From the NCBI GenBank assembly GCA_021789095.1, contig JAJYJX010000078.1, positions 1-10,975 on the forward strand: a DNA stretch of 10,975 nt, in the 5' to 3' direction. The position numbers were made by a program, and so were the translations under genes. The notes under the pieces were generated by a model. The model ran no database searches and was not told where the DNA came from. It saw nothing but the letters and a program-made list of their open reading frames with translations. Origin of the DNA: a bacterium. Its GTDB lineage: Bacteria; JAMCPX01. Of the stretch, positions 1 to 7,948 are shown piece after piece (position 1 is the first letter of the stretch; each line of letters starts with the position of its first letter).

Positions 1-852
1 ATTATAATAAAACCAATGACGACGGGCAAAGGCGTACTTAAATTCCCCATGCCAAAACATGAATTATTCCCCTTAAAAAGATACTGGATGCCCTTTATTA
101 CACATCATCCGTTCACAAGTGTTCTTACTGTTTATGGATGCCCTTATACCTGTGCTTATTGCAACAGCGGTACGAATACGCTCGGGCTCAGAGTAGGAGA
201 TATTGAAGATGTTATTGAAGAGATAAAATATGTTAAAAAACTCGGTGTAAAACATATCTTTATAAAAGATATGACCTTTGGCGTGCCGCGAAAGCATGCG
301 GTTGAGCTATGCAATGAAATCATAAATCAGAAGCTTAATATAACATGGCACTGCTATAGCAGGACGGATGTGATTGATGAGGAACTCTTGCATCTCATGA
401 AAGATGCAGGCTGCACCATGATCCAGTTCGGGGTTGAAACAGCAAATGAATCCACCCTTTTGGGACAGAAAAAGCATATATCGGTTGATTCAACAACAAA
501 GGTATTTGATATGGCGCATAGACTGAGCATACTTGCAGGCGCACATTTTATATTTGGGCTGCCGGGCGACAGTATTCAGGACATGGAAGCCACTATCGAA
601 TTAGCCAAAAGACTGAAACCTGCTTATGCATCATTTAACATAGCCACGCAGAGATACGGTACGTTCCTAAGAGGTGTACAACGAAAAGATATAGATAAAA
701 ATTATGAGCTCAATAGTCTTGTAAAAAAAGCATATTTTAAGTTTTATATGAGACCGGAGTATATAATAAAGCTATTAGAGCAGTTAAAAACGATTACACA
801 ATTAAGGTCTATTCTGAGAGAAGGACTGGGTATACTTGATATGATCCTATAA
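1..852 (+). CDS. Radical SAM protein, B12-binding-type family, 5' end cut by window
   Basis: This is the catalytic part of a radical SAM enzyme. Counting from the first in-window ATG at 16, a CX3CX2C motif (C42, C46, C49, in GCPYTCAYC) binds the 4Fe-4S cluster that cleaves S-adenosylmethionine. A strand motif FIKDMTFG, a Q-F-G-V-E-T segment and a G-A-H-F-I-F-G-L-P-G segment follow in the order typical of the BchE/HpnJ-like cobalamin-dependent group. The stretch before the cysteines (P-x-H-E-L-F-P-L-x-x-Y-W-M-P) normally lies between an N-terminal B12-binding domain and the barrel. The frame is open to base 1 and the ATG at 16 has no ribosome binding site, so the gene very probably starts upstream and the B12 domain is outside the window. 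The gene is convergent with the yfhO-like gene, 17 bp away. The substrate cannot be told; lipid, hopanoid or cell-envelope methylation or rearrangement are possibilities. The family call is firm, the cofactor subgroup less so. Confidence 0.88.
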   Translation: MIIKPMTTGKGVLKFPMPKHELFPLKRYWMPFITHHPFTSVLTVYGCPYTCAYCNSGTNTLGLRVGDIEDVIEEIKYVKKLGVKHIFIKDMTFGVPRKHAVELCNEIINQKLNITWHCYSRTDVIDEELLHLMKDAGCTMIQFGVETANESTLLGQKKHISVDSTTKVFDMAHRLSILAGAHFIFGLPGDSIQDMEATIELAKRLKPAYASFNIATQRYGTFLRGVQRKDIDKNYELNSLVKKAYFKFYMRPEYIIKLLEQLKTITQLRSILREGLGILDMIL

Positions 853-869
853 ATATATCCAACAAAAAA

Positions 870-3182
870 TTATTGAGAGAACCTGATATACCGTACGAGC
901 AAAAATAAACAGATTAAACCGCACAACCCCAGCCATAAACCTATCATGAAGCTCAATGGTCTGTATTTCAAAACAACGATATGTTTGCCGCCTTGCAGGA
1001 ACACGCCGTCAAATGCAAAATCTGTCCGTATGAGTTTTGATTCTTTGTTGTCCACATATGCCTTCCAGCCGGGGAAGTATGCATTGCTGATTACCAGCAG
1101 ACCCGGTGACGGGGTGTCAACCTCCATCTCAATGGAGGAGGGATGATAACTAACGAACCTGATTTCTCCGTGGTTGTTTGTTCGTAAACTATCTGGGTTA
1201 AAAGAGGCATACTGAATATCTTGATTCGGGATGACAGCTAGATTGCGGAGCTGTGCCGCATAATTAAGTGTCAATTTGAGAAATTCATCGTCGGTATGAG
1301 CTATCCTGTAGGCATAAACCATAAAAGCCCTGTTAAAAGCCGAGAGGTTTTTATACAGAACATATCCGTTATCTTCAGCCATAAACTCTACATCAAAAGG
1401 AGGTGGCAGTATACCGTCTTTGTTGAGGACTATATACTTTACATTTGCGAGATTTAAAAAGTCAGGGCTTGGCATTGTTCTGTACAGGAGTTCATACCAT
1501 TTTATTCCAAGTACATCGAAACCTCTTAAGTCTTCTATTGTATAATATGTATTTATATCCGCATCCCATGCGGCCCACTGAGAGAGATGTGAAATAATAG
1601 GAAAAGCTCTGAATGGGGGCGGCTCGCTTTTAAGGATTTTGATTATCTTGTTTTGAGGATATAAATATGCGGGTTTTATTGCTGTCTCATAGTGCATCAT
1701 GGGCAAAGCTGTTTGTGAGAAAACCAGCAATAGCAGAAGATAAGATTTAAGATTCGTATTGCGTACCTTTAATACACCTACTGTGGCTGACAGAAATAGA
1801 AACGTTATCACTACGTCCAGTACAGTATAAAAATAAAATTCTTTTAAAACAAACGGGTCTATATGAACATTGATTGAGAAAAGATATACAACCAGAAGGA
1901 TGACTGTAATGAGTATAATAATTAATATCGAGTACTTTACAAGGCCGGATTGTATGTTATTCTCAAAAAATGAATTCATGGCCATGAGTGCAATCAGTAT
2001 GACAAAGATATTGGAGCATCCGAACATCCAGGTATTTGCACTGACACGGAATATTGGAAGAAGTGTTATAAAATTGTGCAGTATTGGTACATGAAACGCA
2101 ACAATTCCTATGTAAAATAGGATTGCCGTAAAAAACAAAGCCAGGGTGTTTTTATAAAACCTAAACAATCCTATTACAAAAAATAACAACATGGTTATTC
2201 CAACATAGCCCAAAGGCAGAGGGAACCCGCTCATAATCACGTTAATATTAATAATATCCGGTTTCAGAAAAGCACTCAAAAAATCGGGTACTATACTAAT
2301 AAACATAACAGCAGATGGAACATAATAAGCATTAACATGTGAAGATCTTAACATATAAATGTAACTGTAATAAAGGTATTGCAGAAATGGGAGCCATTGA
2401 ACAGCAGAGATTAACACCGCTATGAATATAAAAAGGGATGTTCTAAGAAGAATTGTTTTTGTATATCCTCTTGCTCTGTTTTGAAATAGTCTGAAGATAA
2501 AGTAAACTACGAGAATTGATGCCTCATAAAACAGCATCTCCGGATGTCCGCCGAAAACAGCTACGATAGAACCTATGGATAATAATAAATATCCTTTAAC
2601 ATTATTCGGCGTATCTACTATGAGTTCTGTTGCCAGCATTCCGAGCGGCAGGTAAAAAGCAAGATTTGTCTGAGTCCAGTAAAGAAAAGCCGTATTGAAT
2701 CCTGCAAACATAAGTGCACAAGAGCCTGTGACAGAGAGCTCATGTTTTATACCTATCTTACGGGTGTACAGGTACATAAAGATCCCTGCAAAATACAGCT
2801 TGAAGAAATACAAAAAGAACAGCCCCCATTTTAATCCAAACAGGTAAACAAAAAAGTTAAGCGGATAGAAAAAAGCAGATAGTATGTTGGCAATATCAGG
2901 TAGGCCGCAAGCCTGGTACGGGTTCCAGAAAGGCAAATGCCCTTGTTCCAATGATGCTTTATTAAATGCAAGATATGGAATGAAGCCAAGAACCGGATCT
3001 GTAAGATATGCATTCTGTGGATAGGGAGATAATCCCTTTTCTTTGAAAAAGGGATATGTTTGTAGTATATCAGAAGGGACCTGTATTCTATCAGTAAAAA
3101 GAGGGCGGTAAAAAAATATCATCAATGACAGTATCAGAATCAGGTTTGCATGAAGGAATCTCTTATCTTTGACTAATTTCAT
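870..3182 (-). CDS. YfhO-family polytopic membrane protein (GT-C-like glycosyltransferase)
   Basis: This is a 770-residue integral membrane protein. One transmembrane segment near the N-terminus (about residues 10-29) is followed by a conserved loop with D-P-V-L-G-F and L-P-F-W-N-P-Y-Q-A-C-G-L-P (about 62-95). Many further hydrophobic helices run to about residue 490. A soluble region of about 200 residues comes next, then a final helix before the basic end R-Y-I-R-F-S-Q. The C-terminal P-G-L-L-V-I-S-N-A-Y-F-P-G-W-K-A-Y-V-D motif is characteristic of YfhO-like proteins, which are thought to transfer sugars from a polyprenyl-phosphate donor outside the membrane. The donor and acceptor here are unknown. 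The length fits the family. The ATG at 3182 is supported by the matching N-terminus of the decayed neighbour copy (R-R/K-R-F-L-H-A-N-L). No convincing ribosome binding site precedes it. It begins 10 bp after the stop of the upstream paralogous fragment, so the two may once have been co-transcribed. Confidence 0.85.
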   Translation of the reverse strand: MKLVKDKRFLHANLILILSLMIFFYRPLFTDRIQVPSDILQTYPFFKEKGLSPYPQNAYLTDPVLGFIPYLAFNKASLEQGHLPFWNPYQACGLPDIANILSAFFYPLNFFVYLFGLKWGLFFLYFFKLYFAGIFMYLYTRKIGIKHELSVTGSCALMFAGFNTAFLYWTQTNLAFYLPLGMLATELIVDTPNNVKGYLLLSIGSIVAVFGGHPEMLFYEASILVVYFIFRLFQNRARGYTKTILLRTSLFIFIAVLISAVQWLPFLQYLYYSYIYMLRSSHVNAYYVPSAVMFISIVPDFLSAFLKPDIININVIMSGFPLPLGYVGITMLLFFVIGLFRFYKNTLALFFTAILFYIGIVAFHVPILHNFITLLPIFRVSANTWMFGCSNIFVILIALMAMNSFFENNIQSGLVKYSILIIILITVILLVVYLFSINVHIDPFVLKEFYFYTVLDVVITFLFLSATVGVLKVRNTNLKSYLLLLLVFSQTALPMMHYETAIKPAYLYPQNKIIKILKSEPPPFRAFPIISHLSQWAAWDADINTYYTIEDLRGFDVLGIKWYELLYRTMPSPDFLNLANVKYIVLNKDGILPPPFDVEFMAEDNGYVLYKNLSAFNRAFMVYAYRIAHTDDEFLKLTLNYAAQLRNLAVIPNQDIQYASFNPDSLRTNNHGEIRFVSYHPSSIEMEVDTPSPGLLVISNAYFPGWKAYVDNKESKLIRTDFAFDGVFLQGGKHIVVLKYRPLSFMIGLWLGLCGLICLFLLVRYIRFSQ

Positions 3183-3192
3183 ATTGTGTTTA

Positions 3193-4819
3193 CTATATAT
3201 ACCGTATCAGCAAAAATAAACAAATGAAACCGCCCACTGCCATCCATACACTGATAGTAAAGACGAAAGGTTTGTATGTTAGGATAACCGTGTGCGTGCC
3301 GCTCTGCAGGAACACACCGTCAAACGCGAAATCCGTCCGTATGAGATTCGATTCTTTGTTGTCCACGTACACCTTCCAGCCGGGAAAGTAGGCATTGCTG
3401 ATTATCAATAAGCCCGGTGACGGGGTATCAACCTCCATCTCAATGGAGGAGGGATGGTAACTGACGAACCTGATTTCTCCGTGGCGGTCTATTCCAGAGC
3501 TATCTGCACTAAAAGAAGCATAACGAACATCCTGGTTCATGATGACGGCAAGATAGCGAAGCTGGGCAGCGTATTGAATGGTAGATTTGAGGGATTCTTC
3601 GTCATTATCAACCGGTATGTAATGATACACCATGAACGCCCTGCTGAAAGCCGAAAGGTTCTTATAGAGAACAAAACCATTGTCTTCAGCCGTGGGTTCC
3701 AAATCAAGAGAGGGCGGAGCTATATCGTCTTTACGAAAAACTATATACCTTACATTTGTTAGATTTAAAAAGTCAGGAATCGGCATTGTTCTGAACAAAA
3801 GTTCATACCACTTTATGCCGAGTATATCGTAATTTCTCAGGTCTTCTATTCCATAATATGTGGTTATGTCCTCGGGCCATGCGGGTTTCTGCGAAGGGTT
3901 CGAACTAAAAGGGAAAACCCTGAACGGAGGCGGCTGACTTTTCATGATCTCAAAAATCTTGTTCTGAGGATACAGGTATTCGGGCGGTATTGCTGTTTCA
4001 TAGGGTATCATGGGTAAGGCAGTCTGGGAAAAAACCAGCAGGAACAGAAGATAACCTTTGACACTGGCATTCCGTATTTTTAATACCAGCACGGTAGCTA
4101 ACAAGAACAGACAGGTTATACCTACGTCCAGTGCGGTATAAAAATAGAATTCCTTTACAACAAATGGGCCTACAGACGTATTTGTTGATGAAAGATATAC
4201 AACCAAAAGAATGACTGTAACGACTGTAATAATAACTATCGCATACGTTATGGAACCGGATGGTGTCTTATGTTCGAAGAATGCCTGCATGGCCGTAAGT
4301 GCAATAAGTATCACAAAGATATTGGAACATCCGAACATGAAGGTATTTGCGCTTACACGGAATACCGGGAGCAGTGTCAGGAGATGATGGAGCACCGGGA
4401 CATTAAACGCCGCAATCCCGATAACCAACAGGATTATCGTAAAGAACAGGGTGAGTGCGTTTTTATAAAACCTGAGCAGACCTGTTACAAAAAACAAGAA
4501 CAGGGTTATCCCGACATAGCCCATGGGCAGGGGTAAAATATTACCGAATACATTCAGGATATCTGTTTTCAGGAAGGCACTGAAAAAATCGGGTACTACA
4601 CTGATAAAGAGGATAAAGGATTGTAGATAATAGAAATTATGGACATACGATCTCTGCAAATAATTATAACTATAATACAGGTATTGCAGGAACGGGAGCC
4701 ACTGAAGGGCAGAGATTAATACCGCTGTCAGTAAAAAGAGGACGGTAAAAAAATAGTATCAATGATATTATCAGAATCAGGTTTGCATGAAGGAATCTTC
4801 TGTTTTCGGCTGATTTCAT
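3193..4819 (-). pseudogene. Decayed tandem copy of the YfhO-like gene, internal deletion plus frameshift
   Basis: The first codons from the ATG at 4819 read M-K-S-A-E-N-R-R-F-L-H-A-N-L-I-L and continue to F-Y-R-P-L-F-T-D, matching residues 1-31 of the adjacent intact copy. The sequence then jumps to the counterpart of residue 255 (A-V-L-I-S-A-L-Q-W-L-P-F) and stays collinear to the end. Compared with the intact copy about 668 bp are missing, which is not a multiple of three. The N-terminal frame therefore stops at a TAG soon after the junction, while the C-terminal part lies one frame over. That part is an uninterrupted frame of over 500 codons ending at 3193, including the A-Y-F-P-G-W-K-V-Y-V-D motif. 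The only candidate internal start is a TTG at 4659 without a ribosome binding site. The missing part holds the conserved loop expected to carry the active site, so a transferase function is unlikely. The C-terminal portion might still be expressed, but decay is the simpler reading. Confidence 0.8.
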
Positions 4820-5081
4820 ATACAATTTATTTACAGGAATAAAAGGGAAACCTCAAGATAAAAGGTTCCGGTGCTTTGTTATTTATTTATTTTAGTGCGT
4901 AGTAGAAACCCACTGCCTTGCAGGCTGTATCACAATGGTCATTGCGAGAGAGTAAAACGACCGAAGAAATCTTTAACCCATCGAAAAACAATAGATTGCC
5001 ACGCTCCCTCTGGTCGCTCGCGTAGACAAAAAAAGGATGATGAGACAGTCTATTTGTCGGTGGTTGTTCACTTATATTATT
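4820..5081. other. Gene-free stretch between decayed yfhO-like copy and DUF35 gene
   Basis: No credible gene lies here. Open frames across it overlap the palindromic repeat or neighbouring genes and have no family features. The left part is AT-rich, with short TTAT tandem units near 4878-4893. The right part contains the palindromic repeat described separately. No stem with a following T run was found that would serve as a terminator for the thiolase operon. The T7 on the minus strand near 5030 lacks an adjacent stem. Confidence 0.6.
4938..5027. repeat. Dispersed palindromic repeat (CATTGCGAG type), degenerate
   Basis: The left end reads GTCATTGCGAG and the right part reads AGATTGCCACGCTCCCTC followed by TGGTCGCTCGCGTAGAC. 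The reverse complement of the right arm (GTCTACGCGAGCGACC...) aligns imperfectly with the left arm, which also carries GACCGAAGAAATCT opposite AGATTGCC. From memory, many delta-proteobacterial and Nitrospirota-type genomes hold hundreds of copies of such an element, with outer ends CATTGCGAG and CTCGCAATG and an inner GCAATCT/AGATTGC. This copy has mutated ends and an unpaired centre. It sits downstream of the thiolase operon, a usual intergenic location for REP/MITE-like elements. Confidence 0.65.
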
Positions 5082-5531
5082 TTATATCAACTGGAAATGT
5101 GACAGGTCTGCAAGTGCACCGCTGGTCGTATCCTTCCACACGACCTTTACCCGCATACCCTCTCGTACGCTGTGCCATTCTGTCCAGCCTTCGAGGGTAC
5201 CCATAAGAAATGAATCAGATCCGTCAAGTTTTACCGTGCATGTAATAAATGGATTTTCTACAGGAATGCCGCGTACATCTGCAAGATTAACGGTAAATGC
5301 ATCGAGTACGCCTTCCTGACTTACTTCAACCACCTGATCAATATCTATGAGGCACTTTCTGCAATACGTGGGTCCTGGCACATAAACTGTACCGCATTGA
5401 TGGCATTTCCTGCCCAATATTTTCTTGTCCTTTGTCCCCTTTATGAATAGATTCAGTGCATCAGCCTCGATCTTAAACTGATATGCTGTAAGGTCCCATG
5501 TGCTTTCTATTGTCCTCGTTTCCTGAGTCAT
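5082..5531 (-). CDS. DUF35 Zn-ribbon/OB-fold protein 1 (thiolase partner)
   Basis: This 149-residue protein has the DUF35 layout. An N-terminal helical segment (about 17-38) is followed by a rubredoxin-like zinc ribbon with C43, C46, C57 and C60 (K-C-H-Q-C...Y-C-R-K-C). A C-terminal OB-fold from about residue 70 ends in V-K-V-V-W-K-D-T. Proteins of this family bind thiolase-fold enzymes. In the archaeal thiolase/HMG-CoA synthase complex they shuttle acyl-CoA. In BbsA-BbsB and in the ChsH2-Ltp2 steroid aldolase they complete or stabilise the active complex. It is the last gene of the four-gene operon. Its ATG follows the thiolase A stop by 10 bp, and the purine run AAGGGGG overlapping that stop is its ribosome binding site. 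It has exactly the length of the DUF35 protein that opens the operon and aligns with it through the ribbon, so the two are paralogues. The family call is firm; the precise substrate is unknown. Confidence 0.9.
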   Translation of the reverse strand: MTQETRTIESTWDLTAYQFKIEADALNLFIKGTKDKKILGRKCHQCGTVYVPGPTYCRKCLIDIDQVVEVSQEGVLDAFTVNLADVRGIPVENPFITCTVKLDGSDSFLMGTLEGWTEWHSVREGMRVKVVWKDTTSGALADLSHFQLI

Positions 5532-5541
5532 AATATCCCCC

Positions 5542-6789
5542 TTATGATTTTACAGGCGTTTTACCTAATACTGTTACGGTAACAAACTGGAATAATCCAC
5601 CCCAGCCATGTGCAACCACGTTTTCAATTTTTCGCTGGACCTGATGTCCTCCCTCAGCAAGCCCCATAACCTGTAATGCAGCCTCACCCACCCTTACCAT
5701 TGCCGATGCACCTATTGCATTTGTACTCGTTACGCCGCCTGAAGGATTGATCGGTATCTCACCGTCAATTGCAAATGCACCTTTATCAAGCATCTTAGGC
5801 GATGCGCCTTCCTCAACAAGACCGAGTCGTTCAGGCCACATAAGGTCCTGGTGAGAAAAACCGGAATAAACCTCTGCCATCTGAATATCCTTTTTCGGAT
5901 CCTTGATGCCAGCCATACTGTATACCTTCTTAGCAACTATTTTGCATATCTGTTGCTCAGCAGGGTCAGTGATCTGTCCCTCAATGAGATTACCTGTTGT
6001 GGCGTCTGATGTGCCTGAACCAAGTCCTTTGATCCATGCAATCCGGTCCGTTAGACCGAACTTCTTTGCTTTTTCCTCAGATACCAGGATCATGGCTATG
6101 GCTCCGCATGATGTAGGGCATGTGTGACCAAATCGTAGCGGATAAGATATAATAGGAGTTTTTGCTATGTCTGCTTCTGTGCACCCGGGTTGCTGAAGAT
6201 GTGCATAAGGGTTTTTTGCCGCATTCGATCTCATCATTGCTGCAACCCTATCAATGTGTTCGATACCTGCATTGGCCTTTGCAAGATAGGACATTGCCTG
6301 AAATGCCGCACCTCCTGTAGAGCCACCGCCGCCAAGACCTGCTATGCCGCGATCCGTGCTCGTGTCAGGCCCAAAATGAAACAATGAAAATGCCTCCGGA
6401 AGTAATATGCCCATTAAGCCTACCTGGGAGTCTCCTTCATCCTGTTTTTCCCATCCTATTGCCATAACAACGTCGTAAAGCCCGGATGCTACATGATAGT
6501 AAGCCGCTTGATACACAGATGCCCCTGTTGTACCTCCGGTTGCGATTCTCATCACTGGCTTCATGTTGCCGTTGAAATGTTCGCTTGCCCACAGGTGCGG
6601 CTGGTTTACTCCTTCAAATGTATGCATATTACCGACGACATATGCATCGATATCTTCAGGTTTGAGCCTTGTTTTACCCAGCGCATTGGTGACGGCAGGC
6701 TGTATGAGCTCGGGTATGTTGACGTCCGGCCTTTTGCTTACGAACCTGCCGTTATAACCAACGCTTATGATTGCAACATTGCGCTTCAT
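5542..6789 (-). CDS. Thiolase-like protein A lacking catalytic Cys (possible aldolase)
   Basis: This 415-residue protein has the thiolase fold, nearest to the SCP-x/SCP-2 type. It shows an N-terminal A-I-I-S-V-G-Y strand, a G-L-Y-D-V-V-M-A-I-G-W-E-K segment (about 103-115), N-P-S-G-G (348-352) and a closing H-G-W-G-G (394-398). Counting back a family-constant 17 residues from G103, the nucleophilic cysteine position is Gly86 (G-T-T-G-A instead of C-x-S-G). The GHP motif is T-N-A (about 356-358), and the N-E-A-F or H-D-x-F site reads E-V-Y-S-G-F-S with Y308. With neither cysteine nor GHP histidine, classical thiolysis is improbable. Cys-less relatives working with DUF35 partners, such as Ltp2-ChsH2, cleave beta-hydroxyacyl-CoA by retro-aldol chemistry, which is the best analogy here. 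The start is set by AGGAGG five bases upstream, inside the last codons of thiolase B, so the two are probably translationally coupled. Cytoplasmic; substrate unknown. Confidence 0.85.
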   Translation of the reverse strand: MKRNVAIISVGYNGRFVSKRPDVNIPELIQPAVTNALGKTRLKPEDIDAYVVGNMHTFEGVNQPHLWASEHFNGNMKPVMRIATGGTTGASVYQAAYYHVASGLYDVVMAIGWEKQDEGDSQVGLMGILLPEAFSLFHFGPDTSTDRGIAGLGGGGSTGGAAFQAMSYLAKANAGIEHIDRVAAMMRSNAAKNPYAHLQQPGCTEADIAKTPIISYPLRFGHTCPTSCGAIAMILVSEEKAKKFGLTDRIAWIKGLGSGTSDATTGNLIEGQITDPAEQQICKIVAKKVYSMAGIKDPKKDIQMAEVYSGFSHQDLMWPERLGLVEEGASPKMLDKGAFAIDGEIPINPSGGVTSTNAIGASAMVRVGEAALQVMGLAEGGHQVQRKIENVVAHGWGGLFQFVTVTVLGKTPVKS

Positions 6790-6791
6790 GC

Positions 6792-7937
6792 TTACCTCCT
6801 TATAACAAAAACAGTGTTTGACTGGGCGCCTGGTCCGTCCTGGGCATGAACAACAGCGGTTTTTGCACCTTTGATCTGGTTTTTCCCCGCCTCTTTCCTG
6901 AGCTGTGCGCTTGCCTCTGCAAGCCGTATCAGGCCGGTCGCATTTACAGGGTTTGCACCAAGAGGTCCTCCTGACGGGTTTACGGGTATTGAGCCGCCAA
7001 TCCTGCTCTCACCGTTCTTTACAACATCCTTTGCACTGCCGGGCTTGAACAGTCCCATTGCCTCTGTAAACACAGGTTCTTCTGAAGCAAAGTTTGTATG
7101 GAGTTCTGCAAGGTCAATCTCTTTTCTTGGGTTCTTTATGCCTGCCATTTTGTATGCCTTTTTTGCAGCACCTGCAAGGCTGTCCATCTTTAATAAGTCC
7201 CTGTCGCCGATGTAATAGGTGTCCATCAAATGGCCGACACCATCTATCCATACAGGCTTGTCGGTAAATTTCCTGGCCATTTTCTTCGAAGACAGTACAA
7301 CGGCACATGCACCGTCGGCATAAGCAGAAACATGCGCCTGCCTGATCGGCGTATACAAAAGTTTAGACCCCAAGACTTTATCAACAGATGCATCCGGTTC
7401 CTTTCTTGCCGAGTAAGGGTTGTTGTTTGCGTTCTCGAGGTTTTTTACGGTAAGGGCTGCGAGGTCCTCTTCCGTGAACCTGTATTTTTTCATGTATGCC
7501 CCCGCCTGAAGTGCAGCGGCCGAATAATAATTGATGAGGGCTCGCGGTCTTTCATAAGCAGGATCCATGGTGTACGCCTGCGTGAGCGGGACTCTGAACT
7601 CGGACCCGGACATACTGAATCCGATAACGAGTGCTGTATTGTAAAGCCCGGAGAGGATACGCATATAAGCGTATAATGCAGCGTTGAGCCCGTCTGCCTC
7701 GACCTTTGTCTCGTCCTTCATGTATGCGCCTATCCTCGGAACAGTGAATACTTCGGAGATCGTTCTGCCGTCCGTAAAATCATTGCTTGCAAGTATGAAC
7801 GTATCAATATCGTCCTTTGTAATGCCCATGTCCTTGTATAAGGACTTTACCAGCTCGTAGATTATCCTTTCTCTCGCAACAGGGCTTTCGAATGTATGTT
7901 TCGTTTGTTTATAACCCACTAGAGCGACCTTTTCCAT
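6792..7937 (-). CDS. Thiolase-like protein B lacking catalytic Cys
   Basis: This 381-residue protein is a second, diverged thiolase-fold member. Its N-terminal K-V-A-L-V-G-Y strand, L-S-G-L-Y-N-T-A-L-V-I-G-F (about 95-107), Y-A-D-G-A-C-A-V-V-L-S segment, N-P-S-G-G (320-324) and H-A-Q-D-G-P-G near the C-terminus mark the fold. The position of the nucleophilic cysteine is Glu80 (E-A-D-G-L-N-A-A in place of C-G-S-G-L-x-A). The GHP site reads A-N-P (328-330). The H-D-x-F-like site is L-H-T-N-F with H280. It is therefore unlikely to be a standard acyltransferase. It may be a structural or regulatory partner of thiolase-like A, or a separate lyase paired with the upstream DUF35 protein. The ATG lies 11 bp after the DUF35 stop, with TAA directly followed by AGGAGG and a 5-base spacer. 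Its own stop is 2 bp from the thiolase A start. The family call is strong; the function is not known. Confidence 0.82.
   Translation of the reverse strand: MEKVALVGYKQTKHTFESPVARERIIYELVKSLYKDMGITKDDIDTFILASNDFTDGRTISEVFTVPRIGAYMKDETKVEADGLNAALYAYMRILSGLYNTALVIGFSMSGSEFRVPLTQAYTMDPAYERPRALINYYSAAALQAGAYMKKYRFTEEDLAALTVKNLENANNNPYSARKEPDASVDKVLGSKLLYTPIRQAHVSAYADGACAVVLSSKKMARKFTDKPVWIDGVGHLMDTYYIGDRDLLKMDSLAGAAKKAYKMAGIKNPRKEIDLAELHTNFASEEPVFTEAMGLFKPGSAKDVVKNGESRIGGSIPVNPSGGPLGANPVNATGLIRLAEASAQLRKEAGKNQIKGAKTAVVHAQDGPGAQSNTVFVIRR
6795..6800 (-). promoter_or_regulatory. Shine-Dalgarno of thiolase A, inside thiolase B tail
   Basis: AGGAGG on the minus strand encodes the two last arginines of thiolase B (AGG AGG, then TAA). 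It lies five bases before the thiolase A ATG at 6789. It fixes the thiolase A start and implies that ribosomes ending on B reinitiate on A. Confidence 0.85.
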
Positions 7938-7942
7938 ACGTG

Positions 7943-7948
7943 CCTCCT
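7943..7948 (-). promoter_or_regulatory. Shine-Dalgarno of thiolase B
   Basis: AGGAGG starts immediately after the TAA of the upstream DUF35 gene and lies five bases before the ATG at 7937. It supports that start and coupled translation. Confidence 0.8.

Noticed and set aside
1121-1138. CCTCCAT/ATGGAGG stem inside the yfhO-like gene, as a regulatory hairpin
   Set aside because: It lies in a coding region with a conserved protein sequence and repeats at the same codons in the paralogue, so coding constraint explains it.
5028-5075. T7 run on the minus strand after the DUF35 gene, as a terminator
   Set aside because: The nearest dyad (GACA/TGTC) has a 4-bp stem and is separated from the T run by about eight bases, too weak to call.
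4871-5206. Plus-strand open frame of 111 codons across the palindromic repeat
   Set aside because: It has low-complexity, basic composition, covers the repeat and runs antisense into the DUF35 gene. There is no family motif and no ribosome binding site.
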